Part shown: one piece after another, positions 17,531-27,228 of the stretch
How the letters are laid out: the number at the start of each line of letters is the position of its first letter
Position numbering within the stretch: position 1 is the first letter of the stretch
Assembly (NCBI GenBank): GCA_041398745.1
Contig: JAWKUB010000006.1
Location: 558,001 to 622,000, forward strand
Direction of reading: 5' to 3'
Length of the DNA: 64,000 nucleotides
Source: JACKHO01 sp041398745
GTDB lineage: Bacteria > Planctomycetota > Planctomycetia > Planctomycetales > Planctomycetaceae
Notes under the pieces: model-generated
Seen by the model: only the letters and a program-made list of their open reading frames with translations
Told to the model about the DNA's origin: nothing
Databases searched by the model: none
Program-made: the position numbers and the translations under genes

Positions 17531-20326
17531 ATGCCCGTTTCATCACACAATCGTCTCGGAATTGCACTGCTCGCAATTGTTGCGTGGAGCAACCTCGCGG
17601 CAGTGACGTGGGGGCAGTTTGTTGACCTCCCCTCGCCACCACAGGTTGTCTCTGTCGACGTAGCGGAAGAAGATGATGAAATTGATGCCGCAACATTTGT
17701 CGACAAGCTGAAGAAAAGCGAGCCGCCTCCACGTGTTGACGTTACGGCCCCAGTTGTCGTCTGGCCGGAATCGATTGGAATTCAAACCGCGGAAGCATAC
17801 GGCCCCGCCCCCATTCGGTATCTCGCTTCTCGCTTGGTCATAGCCAACACCACCGACCAGGACATCTCGGTGGAACGCGGAGCCATCTCACTGGAATGTG
17901 GTGGGAAAACACTTCGCAGTGGTGACCTGCCGGAGCGGTTCCCCAACTACTACGTCGAACTTGAAGACGAGGTGCTGGACGTTCAGCAAATCAGGAAGCG
18001 GCAACCCATCAAGGTCGCCGCGGGAACCATTCGGCGGTTCTTTGTCCTGTTCGCTCCCCTTCCGGACTTTCCCATTGATATCGATTTGAAGTTGCATGTC
18101 CCTCTGGGCGAAAAAGTCTCCACAGTCGACTTGCGGGCTTGTTCTTCGAATCGACTTGCGATGGAGGCAACACGCCTCGGTCCTGAAGGAGCTTTGGGCT
18201 GGCTGAATATTCGTGGTCACCTCGACTCGGTGAACTGTGCTGACATCGCCTCGCAACTCGCAAGCTGGGATGAAGCAGGTACAGAGAGATTCGTGATCAG
18301 TTGGGATGAAAACGCCACACCATTTTCCGAAACGCTATTTGATTGGCTCGTAGAAACAATGGACGAGGACACCGACCCGAATCCGTTGTTCGTTCATCTC
18401 CCACGACTCCATGTCGGGCGTGTGCTGTATCTTGCAAACTTACCGTCACTGCCAGGTGAAGATGTCCTGCCACAGAACTTAGTTGATATTCCATTCCGAC
18501 AGGGCGTCATTCCGTTTCAACAAAGTGGATATATCGATCCCGATGCCATTCGAATTCTCTATCCGTCAGTCAATGGCGCTGTGACGAAAGCGTTGGAAGA
18601 GGTGTTTCTCGCCACCTCGCCAGCCGTCATGCGGCAGGAACTTCGTTTCGGGCATATCTATTCAAAAGTTGCGTTGTTGCGTACTGTCGCCAGTCAGTTG
18701 CAACCGGAGGATTTCGACACCGTCATCCAATTGTGTGGAGCGGACGACCTCGAATTGCGAATCGCCGCCATTGAAGTGTTGGGCCAGTTTGACAGTGAAC
18801 CGGCACTCGCACGAATTCGAGATGAATTGCAGAGTGATGACCCGCAAATTCGCACTGCGGCGACCGTCGCCATTATGCGGTCGCCGCACGGTAGTATTCA
18901 GGTTCTGGTCGATGACGTCATTGACAATCCTCCGGTTTCGAGAACTCAACTGGTCAAACTTCTGGTGCGCTATCCGCAACCCGAAGGCGTCGAATTTGTA
19001 GAATCGTGCCTTGCCGATGAGGACGGCACTCTGAGAGTCACCGCTCTTCATGCGCTCTCCGTGCTTGGGCATCCACAACTCGTCTCCCTGCTCGCGCAGT
19101 GCCTCGGCGACAGCGATGAAAAGGTCCGTAAAGTCGCATTCACATTGTTGTCACAGCGGCCTGAGTCCGAAGCAGAAGAAGCTGCATTGGCCTTTGCAAA
19201 AACTCTTCTGGAGAAGGGTGAATTTGACGACGTACTGGTCGCTTTCCTAATGCGAGTCCGAAATCCGGACTTCGGCCCACTTCTGGTCAAACAACTCGAC
19301 ACCGAGAATCCCGAGAAACAAATTGTCGCAATCAGCCTTTTGGGACATACCGGAGATTTGGAGACCAACGCAGTTCTGTCCCGGCGGTTCAACGAATTCG
19401 AAGTCGAAGTAAAACAAGCAATTCTCACCGCCTTGCAGGAGCAGCACTCGCCCATGGCACGTGAACTGGCGATTGCAAATCTTGAAAGCACTGAGTCAAC
19501 GTTGAGGGACATGTCACTGAATATTCTGGTGGCAGAAGGAGGCCCCGACGTTGAACCAATTATCTTGAGGCAATTGAAGAAAACTCAGAACGGGAATGAA
19601 CCGCCCAACGTGGACTTCATCAACCCGCTGGTCGATGCCATTGCACGGCTCAACGGCTCCAAATCGAAGCAGGCTCTGGCGGAATTTCGCGATTTTTGCT
19701 TCAGCCACAACTACAAGGAGTGTCTGGCCTGTACGCTCGATGCACTCCAACTGCAAATGCAGCTTTCACCCGGGTGGAATGCTGCCCAGACAGGCCTTTT
19801 TCATTGGCGACAAAACTCCAATGAGTTGGCAATCCGCTATTTTGAACTTGCCACTCGTATCGATTCGGAGCTGGGATTTGCGTACTCGGTACTCGGAAAC
19901 ATTTACCTGAAGCAAGATGACTTGGAGAAGTCGCTCGCGAATTTTCAGCGAGGATACGAGCTAAATCCTTTTGATGGTCAGGCAGTTACCGGAATTGGAA
20001 TTGTGGAGGCGAGGCTGGGAAAACCAGAGGAGGCAGTCGATTTTACGTTGGCCGCCGCCGACCGTTTTGAACAGGATGACATTTTTGCTTACAACACGGC
20101 ATGCGTTTATGGGCGTGCCGTTGAGAACCTGCAAACACAGCCCGAATCCGAAGCTCGCAATGAACTGATGGACAAATACACGCAAGCGGCCCTCAAAGAT
20201 CTTGACCGATCAATTGAGTTAGGGTTCGTCGACGTCGATCTCATGCGCGATGACCCCGACCTGCACGCACTCCGAGAAGCTCCCGGATTCGACAAGCTCG
20301 TTCAGAAACTTGCATCGCAACAGTGA
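17531..20326 (+). CDS. Secreted HEAT-repeat and TPR protein, 931 aa
   Basis: The ATG at 17531, preceded by AGGA, gives a signal peptide (hydrophobic core LGIALLAIVAWSNLAAVTW). After an acidic stretch comes a region with beta-rich character (residues 90-390). HEAT/PBS-lyase-like repeats follow at about residues 395-720, such as LELRIAAIEVLGQF and KVRKVAFTLLSQ. Near residues 765-840 lie TPR units, such as ELAIRYFELATRIDSELGFAY and LEKSLANFQRGYELNP. The C-terminus contains the TPR-associated phrase DLDRSIELGFVDVDLMRDDP. Such proteins act as protein-protein scaffolds; no catalytic motif was seen. An in-frame upstream extension to 17486 lacks signal-peptide character. It is convergent with the TolC-like gene. 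Confidence 0.82.
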   Translation: MPVSSHNRLGIALLAIVAWSNLAAVTWGQFVDLPSPPQVVSVDVAEEDDEIDAATFVDKLKKSEPPPRVDVTAPVVVWPESIGIQTAEAYGPAPIRYLASRLVIANTTDQDISVERGAISLECGGKTLRSGDLPERFPNYYVELEDEVLDVQQIRKRQPIKVAAGTIRRFFVLFAPLPDFPIDIDLKLHVPLGEKVSTVDLRACSSNRLAMEATRLGPEGALGWLNIRGHLDSVNCADIASQLASWDEAGTERFVISWDENATPFSETLFDWLVETMDEDTDPNPLFVHLPRLHVGRVLYLANLPSLPGEDVLPQNLVDIPFRQGVIPFQQSGYIDPDAIRILYPSVNGAVTKALEEVFLATSPAVMRQELRFGHIYSKVALLRTVASQLQPEDFDTVIQLCGADDLELRIAAIEVLGQFDSEPALARIRDELQSDDPQIRTAATVAIMRSPHGSIQVLVDDVIDNPPVSRTQLVKLLVRYPQPEGVEFVESCLADEDGTLRVTALHALSVLGHPQLVSLLAQCLGDSDEKVRKVAFTLLSQRPESEAEEAALAFAKTLLEKGEFDDVLVAFLMRVRNPDFGPLLVKQLDTENPEKQIVAISLLGHTGDLETNAVLSRRFNEFEVEVKQAILTALQEQHSPMARELAIANLESTESTLRDMSLNILVAEGGPDVEPIILRQLKKTQNGNEPPNVDFINPLVDAIARLNGSKSKQALAEFRDFCFSHNYKECLACTLDALQLQMQLSPGWNAAQTGLFHWRQNSNELAIRYFELATRIDSELGFAYSVLGNIYLKQDDLEKSLANFQRGYELNPFDGQAVTGIGIVEARLGKPEEAVDFTLAAADRFEQDDIFAYNTACVYGRAVENLQTQPESEARNELMDKYTQAALKDLDRSIELGFVDVDLMRDDPDLHALREAPGFDKLVQKLASQQ

Positions 20327-20382
20327 GACGATTTCCGCGATTTAGCCGTTGGAATGCGTCACTTCACAGACTGGACTGAACG

Positions 20383-22482
20383 CTAGCCATCCTGGTTGTC
20401 GGCAAATTCGTAGATGAGAATTCCCGCTGCACGTTTCGCATGAGTGAAAGAAAGCACGTAGACCACTTGCGATTCAACAAAGCGGGACTCCGCATCGGCT
20501 CGACATTCCTGAGCCCTGAGCAAGTCGTTGAGCAGCGAGACCGCCGCTTCAGCAGTACCTGGCTGAAAGCGTAACTGATTTTCCAAGTAGTCGGCTTCGA
20601 CATGTGCTGCCTTCAGGACCCCATACCGATTGACCATCTCCTGATAGGAAGTGTCAGACTCGCGAACCAAGTCTGCTACTTTCGTCAGTTCTGCGCACAA
20701 CGTCGTACGGAATTCCTGCATTGCACTCGCCACATTGCGGTGCTTGCGGTCAAAGACTAGACCAACAGGCAAGTGACCTACGGCGGATTCTGGTTCGTTT
20801 GAAGCCGCAGATGCATGTCTACTTAGGTCACCCTGTGATGGCGAAGACCCACCCATGCCACTGCAGAGTTCTGCGATTTGCGACGAGATAACTTGCTCAA
20901 GCTCTGGTAACAACTCTTTTTCGTCAATCCCCTGTTCTGCAGCGGATTCTCTGAATTGAGCGATCGCCAGAAGAATTTCAGTTCGATGGACGACTGCCGA
21001 CTGCAGCGTTTCTTTCAACGAAAGCGAGACTGCATGTCGAGTGGGTGCTTCCAGCGGAATGAGCTCCAACGGACCAAGTTGGGTGAGCCTGGCGTCATTT
21101 ACCAACGTACAAAGCCTCGACTCTGCGTTCCGCAATTCTGTCTCTGCCCGGATTAACTTTGACCGCCGATCAGCCACTGCAGTCTCTGCACGAAGCAATT
21201 GTCGATTTCCCAGTCCAATGTCCTGCTGACGGTTGAGGGCGGCAATCACGTGTTCTGCATCGCCGAATAGTTTATGTTGCTGCAAACACACTGAGCGCGC
21301 TGCGTACATATTCCAGTACGCTTCGACCACATTACTCATTTGTTCATTTAAATCGTCCGCCGACAAGTCCTGCCGAAGTTTCAAATACACAATTCGATCG
21401 TGACTGTATGCCTGCCCCAATTCATCAAGCAGTGGTTGCGTACCGGACAATACAAAGCGAATGCTGTGTTCCTCGCCGTCATTGGAGACGGTGGATTTCT
21501 CATCATTTGCGGTGGCGTCTCGTGGCGCGCGTCCCAGATAGCGATTCCAAATGACGTCTCGCAAGCACTTGGCTTGAGCGACAGGTGTGGCTGGAGGTGC
21601 CGATACGTGTTTGTCTGACTTTGCATTCCATAGAGCGCGCCAGTCGACGTTACTTGGTGTCTGGTCAAAGTAAGAATCACGCAACTCTTCTAGTGACGTC
21701 AGCGATTCAATTTGAGGCGTATGTTCCAACGCACCGACCGTGAGGACGTCTACATTCAAAGGAAGCGGCTGTTGATTGCGCCGCATCCGCTGGTCCATTT
21801 GGATTTCCCACCAGAGCGTGGAATCGCGTGGAACGTCGCCCAGGGTACTTTCGCTTCCCAAGGGCTGACCCGCACTATCTCGCAGGTCGAACTTTTCATT
21901 GAACCTGGGAACATCCCTCGAGGTACTCGCAGCGACCTGCATCGCTAGATTTGCCTGCGTCGCGTCAGTGTCAGAACCAGAAGTATCTCGCCCGGGCAGT
22001 TGGACAATCGCTCTTTCCGAGGAGTACCTTGGTCGTACATATTGCTCACGAAGCCTGTCCAATTCGGTCTTGGCAATCTGTTCGTTTGGTGATGCGCCAT
22101 GCGTTTCCGTTTCCGTTTCCAAGGGAACATGCGTCTCACTCGCTGACGGTCCGCGTGCTGGCTTCGGTTTACCCCAGTTGTGATAAAGATGGGCGAACAA
22201 AGGTTCGCGTGCTGGTGCCCCCGGGGAAGATGGAGTGGAGGGAGGAGCGGAAGACGGCGTGGCGCTGCTGGAGCGTGCGCGAGGGAATCCGTGTGACTCC
22301 GAGTGGACCACTTCCACTTTCAAGCGTTCGCTCTCAGGAGTATTTGATTCATCATCCTCGATGGGAATGGGAGCCAGCAACCGAACCGGAGCCTGTTCAA
22401 CGGGCTCGCTGGCAATGGCCATCCAGGTTGCCACTACCGTCGCCAGAAACGCAAACAGAATGCTTGAAATCCATCGCTTCAT
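20383..22482 (-). CDS. TolC-like outer-membrane efflux family protein, divergent
   Basis: A 699-residue protein with an N-terminal signal-like segment (MKRWISSILFAFLATVVATW). A long low-complexity region rich in Ser, Pro and Thr occupies residues 50-130. The region VDVLTVGALEHTPQIESL resembles the start of TolC-like domains in planctomycetes, where the phrase ALEH-x-P-x-I is common. The later half is mainly helical, with heptad-like stretches such as LRAETAVADRRSKLIRAETELRNAESRL and QCRADAESRFVESQVVYVL, consistent with the TolC alpha-barrel helices. The overall match to classical TolC is weak. No inner-membrane pump or adaptor gene lies next to it. The start is the ATG at 22482. Confidence 0.6.
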   Translation of the reverse strand: MKRWISSILFAFLATVVATWMAIASEPVEQAPVRLLAPIPIEDDESNTPESERLKVEVVHSESHGFPRARSSSATPSSAPPSTPSSPGAPAREPLFAHLYHNWGKPKPARGPSASETHVPLETETETHGASPNEQIAKTELDRLREQYVRPRYSSERAIVQLPGRDTSGSDTDATQANLAMQVAASTSRDVPRFNEKFDLRDSAGQPLGSESTLGDVPRDSTLWWEIQMDQRMRRNQQPLPLNVDVLTVGALEHTPQIESLTSLEELRDSYFDQTPSNVDWRALWNAKSDKHVSAPPATPVAQAKCLRDVIWNRYLGRAPRDATANDEKSTVSNDGEEHSIRFVLSGTQPLLDELGQAYSHDRIVYLKLRQDLSADDLNEQMSNVVEAYWNMYAARSVCLQQHKLFGDAEHVIAALNRQQDIGLGNRQLLRAETAVADRRSKLIRAETELRNAESRLCTLVNDARLTQLGPLELIPLEAPTRHAVSLSLKETLQSAVVHRTEILLAIAQFRESAAEQGIDEKELLPELEQVISSQIAELCSGMGGSSPSQGDLSRHASAASNEPESAVGHLPVGLVFDRKHRNVASAMQEFRTTLCAELTKVADLVRESDTSYQEMVNRYGVLKAAHVEADYLENQLRFQPGTAEAAVSLLNDLLRAQECRADAESRFVESQVVYVLSFTHAKRAAGILIYEFADNQDG

Positions 22483-23052
22483 GGTCGATCCATCCACACA
22501 TGACGTTGAGGCTGCCTCTGCCAGTCAAACCAGTGTCGCGGGGACTCCCTTGTCCCTGTTGGTGTGACCGTCTGTTTCGTCAGCGGCTAAGCCGGTGCGC
22601 GGCACCTCTCTGTTTCGATGATCGACCAAGTCAAACTGCCAGCAAAGTGCGGTTCCAAGCAATTGCAATCCTCATGCAAGTTGCCATCGAACTGGTCGTC
22701 ACAGCCGTTGCAGTCGTCAGAACGATATGCCGTGCCCGGCCCGCGAAACTGGTAGGTTCGTGAGAACCGGAGCAATCAGTAACTCTGAAATCGGAACAAG
22801 TGGCATCTCAGCATGGTGCAGCTTAGATTCGATGGAATGCGAGGTTGATCCACGGCCTGGAAAGCCGGGGAACACGGTCAGTGGAATCGAACTGGCAGAT
22901 TATGCCGCCAGAATCGACTGAAGTGCAAATGCCACTTCTGACGATACTCCGAATAAGGCTCGGTCTCTATAGATCGCTTCTGATGAGGGAGTGTGTCTCG
23001 ACGACGGCCGTCGAGGGGGGAGCCCTGGCACAACGGATTGGCCAGGTTCACT
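22483..23052. other. 570-nt divergent intergenic region
   Basis: It lies between the TolC-like gene and the Ig-like protein gene, both of which must have promoters here. I see no convincing -35/-10 pair, tRNA or repeat. It holds one possible small Cys-rich ORF on the minus strand (22587-22775). Several short plus-strand ORFs look random. Confidence 0.5.
22587..22775 (-). CDS. Possible small Cys/Asp-rich peptide, 62 aa (doubtful)
   Basis: The ORF starts with TTG directly after an in-frame stop and has no clear ribosome site, so it may be spurious. What draws attention is an ordered stretch of acidic and Cys residues (DDCNGCDDQFDGNLHEDCNC) that does not look random and could bind metal. It lies 105 nt upstream of the TolC-like gene on the same strand. 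No family recognised. Confidence 0.25.
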   Translation of the reverse strand: MLRFSRTYQFRGPGTAYRSDDCNGCDDQFDGNLHEDCNCLEPHFAGSLTWSIIETERCRAPA

Positions 23053-24681
23053 ATGCAAAGTCGACTTGCGAATGCGCGAAATCGGCCGGGAAACCGGAGA
23101 TGGCTGACCTGCGCGCTCTGCTGCGTGGCCCTGTTCACGTTGGGCGCCGCTGCCCCAAATGCCTTTGCTGGCCCGTCCTACACGAAATCAACTCGCTTCA
23201 AAATTCCCTTCGAGTTTGACGCTCAGGAAATTTCTCGACTGCGTGTGAACGAAGTTCAGTTGTATGTTTCCACGAACAATGGTGCGAACTGGTTATTGGC
23301 AGGCAGCGCGCCACCGGGACAAGGCTTTGTTCCCTTTGAGGCCAACGGCGACGGGGAATACTGGTTTTCCGTGAAGACGAAAAGTGCTGATGGAACGGTA
23401 TTGCCGAAGGGAGCGCATCAAGCCTCTCTGCAAGTCATTGTTGATACGCAGCGTCCAAACCTTGAACTGGACGTTTCAGAAGTGGAACCCGGTCGCGTAC
23501 GTCTGGCCTGGAACGCCGATGATGTCGCGCTCGACCTGCGGACAATGACACTGGAGTATTTTGATCCTCAAACCAGACAGTGGTCTGATGTTGGCGTTCG
23601 GTCCGATCGACAAGGGCAAACCACCTGGGGCGTAGAGACTGGTGGTGAGGTTGTGGTTCGTGGACGTGTTGCCGATTTGGCTGGTAACGAGCAGGCCGTT
23701 GAATCGCGCACGACCGTTTCACCGAAGCGTAACCGACAGGAATCGCCTGATTTCAGTCGCCCCGTCGCAGGTGCAATCCCAGCCAGCAATTCTGTCCAGG
23801 AAGACGAATTGCCATCGGTTGTACCACTTCGTAATACGTCCAGTGCTGCCAATCAGCCTCAACAGGCACAACGTCCGTTGACGCAGCCTTCCGTTAGCCA
23901 AGCTCCATCGAACCAGAGTACCCCACAGTCGATTGCGGGATTTCTGCAAGAGCAACAAGCGCCGCCAACACTGCCCGCACCTGTCATGGCGAATACTGCC
24001 CCGTCGATTCCAACGCCGCAAGTCACACGACCACCTGTAAAGTCTGTTGTGCGTCAGCAGCTCATTAATTCGCGTCACTTCCGACTGGAATACAACGTGA
24101 AGTCTGTAGGCCATTCCGGCGTGCGTTCCGTCGCTTTGTATATTACGGAAGACGGCGGTCGCAAATGGTGGTTCTACGACAACGATCTTGACTGTCGTTC
24201 ACCAATGGAAATCTCTGTTCCACGTGACGGGTCATTTGGATTCGCATTCCGAGTCGAAAGCGGTGCTGGAATGGTCGCTCCGCCGCCGCAACCGGGTGAC
24301 TTGCCTGAGCTTTCAATTTTGGTGGACCAGGTACCGCCGCAGCCACGACTCTACCCGCTCGACCAACCGGTCGTGGGTGGCGATCAGAAAGTCAGCATCC
24401 GCTGGAGCGTTCCCGACACCGATTTGAGTGAGCGTCCTGTCGCCTTGTACTACGCCAACTCACCCAGCGGACCGTGGAAGCTCATCGAAGGTCGGTTCCC
24501 CAACACGGGCAACTATCCCTGGACGCTGCCACAGGACACTGGTTCAGAAGCCATTTTCGTTCGCATTGAAGTTCGCGACGCCGCCGGCAATATGGGAGCA
24601 CAAGTCTCCGACCGGCCACTCGTACTCGACTTCTCGCATCCCGAAATTGAAGTCATTGGCGTTCAGACAATTCGACCGTAG
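23053..24681 (+). CDS. Secreted protein with Ig/FN3-like beta domains, 542 aa
   Basis: The ATG at 23053 gives a signal peptide (hydrophobic LTCALCCVALFTLGAAA, cleavage near NAFAG). Two similar beta-sandwich modules are visible, both with the pattern of a strand ending in Y/LYxSTNNG or YITEDGGRKWW. A third region (YYANSPSGPWKLIEG, near residues 478-492) repeats the pattern again. The repeated phrases RLRVNEVQLYVSTNNG and GVRSVALYITEDGG show internal duplication. A Pro/Gln/Ser-rich linker (about residues 230-340) separates the first two modules. It is probably a cell-surface or periplasmic protein. Function unknown; no catalytic motif. Confidence 0.75.
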   Translation: MQSRLANARNRPGNRRWLTCALCCVALFTLGAAAPNAFAGPSYTKSTRFKIPFEFDAQEISRLRVNEVQLYVSTNNGANWLLAGSAPPGQGFVPFEANGDGEYWFSVKTKSADGTVLPKGAHQASLQVIVDTQRPNLELDVSEVEPGRVRLAWNADDVALDLRTMTLEYFDPQTRQWSDVGVRSDRQGQTTWGVETGGEVVVRGRVADLAGNEQAVESRTTVSPKRNRQESPDFSRPVAGAIPASNSVQEDELPSVVPLRNTSSAANQPQQAQRPLTQPSVSQAPSNQSTPQSIAGFLQEQQAPPTLPAPVMANTAPSIPTPQVTRPPVKSVVRQQLINSRHFRLEYNVKSVGHSGVRSVALYITEDGGRKWWFYDNDLDCRSPMEISVPRDGSFGFAFRVESGAGMVAPPPQPGDLPELSILVDQVPPQPRLYPLDQPVVGGDQKVSIRWSVPDTDLSERPVALYYANSPSGPWKLIEGRFPNTGNYPWTLPQDTGSEAIFVRIEVRDAAGNMGAQVSDRPLVLDFSHPEIEVIGVQTIRP

Positions 24682-24692
24682 TCGAGTGCGAA

Positions 24693-26075
24693 CTAATTGG
24701 CTGAAGCATCTGACTGCAACAACTTCTTAACGGCGTCCATCAGGATGGCCTCAACCTGCGGAGCGACATTGCTCGCTCGCTCACTCGTCTCGTAGCCGCC
24801 TTGTGAATACGCAATTTCCGTCCCAATGTAGCCTGGGCCGTATTCTCCGTAGGCCGCCATACTGACGTGCAGATCGGGGCGAAGCTGTTTGGCGGCGAGC
24901 TGATACTCGACAAACAGTTCGCCCGGCATGTGGACCACGCGTGCATTTCCGACGCGCAAACATGCAATGTCAATTTCATGACCGGCCTCACAGCGAACAA
25001 TCCAGGCGAGTTGATCGGCCTTTGCGATGTAGCCTTTCGGTGGCTCGGTCTTCAGCGCCTGAATTAGTTCGTCCTTCACCAAATGCGGTGCGGGCGGCAA
25101 CTTCACAGGAACGGTTTCCCAGCCGACTTGATCGGCCTGCAATTCATGGCGCTCGGTCGCCTCCCAGGCCGCTTCCATTCCATCTGCCAAACGCAGTGCC
25201 AAACGCATGCGATTCGGTTTGCTGCCGTCGTTGTACTTGCCGGCCCCAATATTTCCACCGGCCCCGTTGAAATGCACGTGGAGTGCTTCAGGAACCGCCT
25301 GTCCTCGAACGAAGCGTGCAATGCCAGGAAAGTCTGGACTGGGAACGCCGGTCCGGTAGTAACTTTGCGGGTGACACGCGTAGTAGCTCAATACTGCGAG
25401 CGGTTCGTCTTCATTCCAGAATGAAAGCAGTGTGACTTCGGGATCAATCACCCCTTCAGGCTCCGCGCGCACGGCGGGATCTCGAGTGGCTGTGTAACGA
25501 GTAATACGGACCTTTCCATCATCGCCCAGGATGCGACGGTTCGAGGCAATTTTCTCGACAATCGCTTTTCCAGTTCCGTAGTGCGTCACCGGTTTCGCAT
25601 TGGGCAATGCCAGCTCCACCGCTGAAGCAGCCCGCTCGATTACGACACGATGAAACGCCCCCTGAAATCTTCCATAGGTTTCCAGGCCCATGTCCCGAAT
25701 CAGCCGTTCGGCGGTGAAATCGCAGCCGGGAGCGTCGTGCTGATGCAGTGTATGGACAGCGACATGGTTTGCGTCGGTGCCAGCAGCGGCAGCGAGAGCT
25801 TCACGAAATGCATCATGCCCTTCGTTGGCAATGCCAATCCAGTCGACGGCGCACAGGACAATGGGCTTATCGATTCCCATGAGCACAATTCCGCGACAAC
25901 GGAGCGAAAGTTCATCAATCCGGCGCACTGGGTCGTACGCCATGTCACTTCCCAGCGGCGGCGTGGCATCGACGTCAAACGTGACGAGTTTCACCTGAGC
26001 CTGAGTCTCAGCCGGACAGAATCCCAGCAGGAATGCGGCGGCCACGGCCCAAATCATGTGTGAAGTTTTCATCAT
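24693..26075 (-). CDS. Neutral/alkaline non-lysosomal ceramidase-like secreted protein
   Basis: A 460-residue protein with a signal peptide (start ATG at 26075, preceded by AAGGA). The mature part begins VKLVTFDVDATPPLGS, the usual opening of the neutral/alkaline ceramidase N-terminal domain family. It has the His-containing motif HTLHQHDAPG (about residues 126-135), which in ceramidases lies at the zinc site. FNGAGGNIGAGKYNDGS appears later. It is shorter than classical ceramidases (about 650-700 residues) and lacks their C-terminal domain, so the substrate may not be ceramide. It is 116 nt downstream of the ThuA gene on the same strand. Confidence 0.78.
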   Translation of the reverse strand: MMKTSHMIWAVAAAFLLGFCPAETQAQVKLVTFDVDATPPLGSDMAYDPVRRIDELSLRCRGIVLMGIDKPIVLCAVDWIGIANEGHDAFREALAAAAGTDANHVAVHTLHQHDAPGCDFTAERLIRDMGLETYGRFQGAFHRVVIERAASAVELALPNAKPVTHYGTGKAIVEKIASNRRILGDDGKVRITRYTATRDPAVRAEPEGVIDPEVTLLSFWNEDEPLAVLSYYACHPQSYYRTGVPSPDFPGIARFVRGQAVPEALHVHFNGAGGNIGAGKYNDGSKPNRMRLALRLADGMEAAWEATERHELQADQVGWETVPVKLPPAPHLVKDELIQALKTEPPKGYIAKADQLAWIVRCEAGHEIDIACLRVGNARVVHMPGELFVEYQLAAKQLRPDLHVSMAAYGEYGPGYIGTEIAYSQGGYETSERASNVAPQVEAILMDAVKKLLQSDASAN

Positions 26076-26191
26076 GGCGAAATCCTTGGTTTTGAAGACT
26101 TTGGCCAACGAAGTGTATGCCAAGCCACGCTGCATTAGGACATCGACACCCCATGCGGCTCAGCGGAAGCATCGCGCTCCCATTGGCAGGA

Positions 26192-27007
26192 TTACTTCAG
26201 ATACTTGTCGTTCAGCTTGCCGCACGACCACAAGAGGCCGCGAGTGACGAGGTCGAGATACCGGGCATCGGCTGCCGTTTCGTTGTTGTGCCCCAGGCTG
26301 GTCGAGAATACACGCGTTTCGCCACGGTACATATTGGTCCATACCACGACGGCCTCGTCAGACTTCTCTTCGCCCTGTTTGTTTTTCGTGACTTGAGTGC
26401 CACGTCCGAGGGGCGATGCAGTGTCCAGCAGACGACCTGTGAAGTTGTTGTACAACTCTTCATTAATGGTCGTCCAGTTTCCGAGTGACTTCGTAATGTC
26501 GTGTTCGAGGTACTTCACATCAATGGGTGCCTGACGACCATGTCCGGTCGACTGCAGGCCGGTCAGTTCGAACCACGGCGTCACAGCCTTGGGATACCCT
26601 TCACTGCGGTAACAGTGCATGGCACAGTGCAGCATGACGGCGGGTACCCCCTGGCGGTGTGGCTCGATGATTCGGTCGATAACGTTGAGGTCTTTGACAT
26701 TCGCCGAGCACTCGTCATGGATAATGACGTCGAACCCTTCGGCCCAGTTCGCATTCTCATAGACGGGGTTCAAATGCTCCGTCGACTTGTCAGGATCGTA
26801 CGCAATGACGACTTCCACATGTGCCCGTTCGGAAATCCCCTTCGCCAACAGATCTTTCTGCGTGGCATAGTCGTGACAGCAACCACCAATGACCAGCAAC
26901 GCCCGAATCGGCTTCACATCCTCGGCCTGAACGAATGAAGGAGACTGGGCCACAACAGCCATCACCAATGCGGCGAAGGCAATGCGAAGGGAAAATTGAT
27001 TCAGCAT
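26192..27007 (-). CDS. ThuA-domain secreted protein
   Basis: A 271-residue protein with a signal peptide (MLNQFSLRIAFAALVMAVVA, cleavage near VQA). The domain opens with RALLVIGGCCHDYATQK and contains FDVIIHDECSANVKDL, GVPAVMLHCAMHCYR and a C-terminal TRVFSTSLGHNNET. All are hallmarks of the ThuA family (class I glutamine amidotransferase-like fold). The first known member is linked to trehalose utilisation; planctomycetes carry many secreted paralogues near sugar-degrading enzymes. The exact reaction is unknown. It probably shares a transcript with the ceramidase-like gene. Confidence 0.88.
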   Translation of the reverse strand: MLNQFSLRIAFAALVMAVVAQSPSFVQAEDVKPIRALLVIGGCCHDYATQKDLLAKGISERAHVEVVIAYDPDKSTEHLNPVYENANWAEGFDVIIHDECSANVKDLNVIDRIIEPHRQGVPAVMLHCAMHCYRSEGYPKAVTPWFELTGLQSTGHGRQAPIDVKYLEHDITKSLGNWTTINEELYNNFTGRLLDTASPLGRGTQVTKNKQGEEKSDEAVVVWTNMYRGETRVFSTSLGHNNETAADARYLDLVTRGLLWSCGKLNDKYLK

Positions 27008-27228
27008 CAGAGGTATCCTAAGAAGGTGATGAGTTCTGGTTTAGGGCCAGTTATCATACAGCAACGAACGTCGATTTGTCGCCAGTGTCGGGGACGAGAA
27101 GACGTTCTCATTTCCCCAAGCAGGTTCCGACTGATATACGGGAGCCCGCTTCTTGGCTTGTGTCATGTTGAACACCGGCCAACGATTCACATCGTTGACA
27201 ATTGATTGCCAATGCGGAGACTGCGGGA

